Assembly: GCA_022563275.1 (NCBI GenBank)
Contig: JADFNR010000084.1
Coordinates: forward strand, 1 to 15,118
Length of the DNA: 15,118 bases
Direction: 5' to 3'
Source: Chloroflexota bacterium
GTDB taxonomy: Bacteria > Chloroflexota > Dehalococcoidia > UBA3495
In this document: piece after piece, positions 14,634-15,118 of the stretch
Layout: every line of letters begins with the position of its first letter
Position numbering within the stretch: position 1 is the stretch's first letter
The notes under the pieces: model-generated
Seen by the model: the letters and a program-made list of their open reading frames with translations, nothing else
Told to the model about the DNA's origin: nothing
The model's database searches: none
Position numbers and translations under genes: made by a program

Positions 14634-15118
14634 TTAGAATTCGATGCCCGGTTGGGCCTTGATCCCCTGTTGGTACGGGTGTTTCACCACCTGCATCTCG
14701 GTGACCAAGTCGGCATATTCCACCAGGGCCTCCGGGGCGTTCCGCCCGGTTATGATGACATGCAGCATGTCGGGCCGGGCCTTCAGGACCTCTATGACCT
14801 CATCGGTGTCGATCCAGCCGTAGTGCATGGGATAGGTGAATTCGTCCAGCACCACCAGGTCATACTCCCCCGACGCGATGACGGTCTTGCAATCTTCCCA
14901 ATGGGCCCGCGCCAGTTCGGCCGACTGGTCCAGGTCCTTGGAGCGCCAGGTGAAGCCGTCGCCCATAGCCCGCATCTCGATGCCCATCTTTTCGGCCGCG
15001 CGCTGCTCGCCGAAGTTGGCGGTGGAGTGTTTGATGAACTGGAGCATGATCACCTTCATGCCCCGGCCCCAGGCCCTTAACACCACGCCCATGGCCGCGG
15101 TCGTCTTGCCCTTTCCTT
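14634..15118 (-). CDS. cobO: Cob(I)yrinic acid a,c-diamide adenosyltransferase (N-terminus cut by window edge)
   Basis: BtuR/CobA/CobO-type ATP:corrinoid adenosyltransferase that adds the upper 5'-deoxyadenosyl ligand to reduced corrinoids. The window holds 160 residues; family proteins are about 190-200, so roughly 30-40 are missing. Seen at the edge: the nucleotide-binding loop GKGKTTAA, extending beyond an internal ATG at 15092, then [29 protein letters not shown], a [18 protein letters not shown]alker-B-like stretch, and [22 protein letters not shown] near the end. This is the CobA/BtuR type, not PduO or EutT. The reading frame is open to the window end, so the true start lies outside. 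It is the first gene of the cluster seen here, 84 nt before cobT. Confidence 0.94.
   Translation of the reverse strand, partial: GKGKTTAAMGVVLRAWGRGMKVIMLQFIKHSTANFGEQRAAEKMGIEMRAMGDGFTWRSKDLDQSAELARAHWEDCKTVIASGEYDLVVLDEFTYPMHYGWIDTDEVIEVLKARPDMLHVIITGRNAPEALVEYADLVTEMQVVKHPYQQGIKAQPGIEF

Noticed and set aside
1..15118. CRISPR array, tRNA, rRNA, prophage or autonomous insertion sequence
   Set aside because: No regular repeat-spacer array, no cloverleaf or rRNA-like segment was noticed, and none of the supported genes encodes a transposase, integrase or phage protein.

Overview
This is a GC-rich bacterial stretch (roughly 60-65 % G+C by eye). It holds twelve intact or window-truncated protein genes plus one clipped gene at an edge, tightly packed, all with recognisable families and none broken by frameshift. 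TTG starts with good ribosome binding sites recur (plsY, ilvE, rph). The gene mix fits a free-living bacterium: natural-transformation genes, PlsY-type lipid synthesis, a lipoprotein HtrA, a fused double-domain M16 peptidase, and late cobalamin genes. A Chloroflexota member (Dehalococcoidia/SAR202-like) is my favoured guess, but the sequence alone does not prove it. No rRNA, tRNA, CRISPR array, integrase or phage gene is visible.

Left part (1-1651): a truncated plsY (minus), then a strong intrinsic terminator, then a monocistronic ilvE (minus). ilvE diverges from comEA across a 129-bp control region with a palindromic -10 box and a perfect 9-bp inverted repeat.

Centre-left (1652-6770, plus strand): comEA, comEC, rph and a lipoprotein HtrA/DegP-like protease. 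ComEA and ComEC are the DNA receptor and channel of natural competence. rph and htrA follow after a 130-bp gap that holds an 11-bp-period tandem repeat next to a possible -10 box.

Convergent junction (6771-6968): a pair of inverted, GTAG-headed GC-rich palindromes that look like a REP/BIME-type or MITE-like element, lying between htrA (plus) and a large M16 peptidase gene (minus).

Right part (6969-15118, minus strand): the M16 peptidase gene has its own promoter. A PPOX-class flavoprotein gene ends at a perfect-looking terminator. Upstream of it is a cobalamin late-assembly cluster transcribed in the order cobO > cobT > cobS > cbiB > cobD. These genes cover adenosylation, lower-ligand activation, aminopropanol-arm synthesis and attachment, and cobalamin synthase. 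The nucleotidyltransferase CobU/CobP step and all corrin-ring genes are absent from the window, so salvage of corrinoids or distant ring genes is implied.

I found no clearly new multi-gene system. The points most worth a second look are the REP-like element, the ilvE/comEA control region, the comEA-comEC-rph-htrA linkage, the unusual cobS start, and the flavoprotein downstream of the cobalamin genes.
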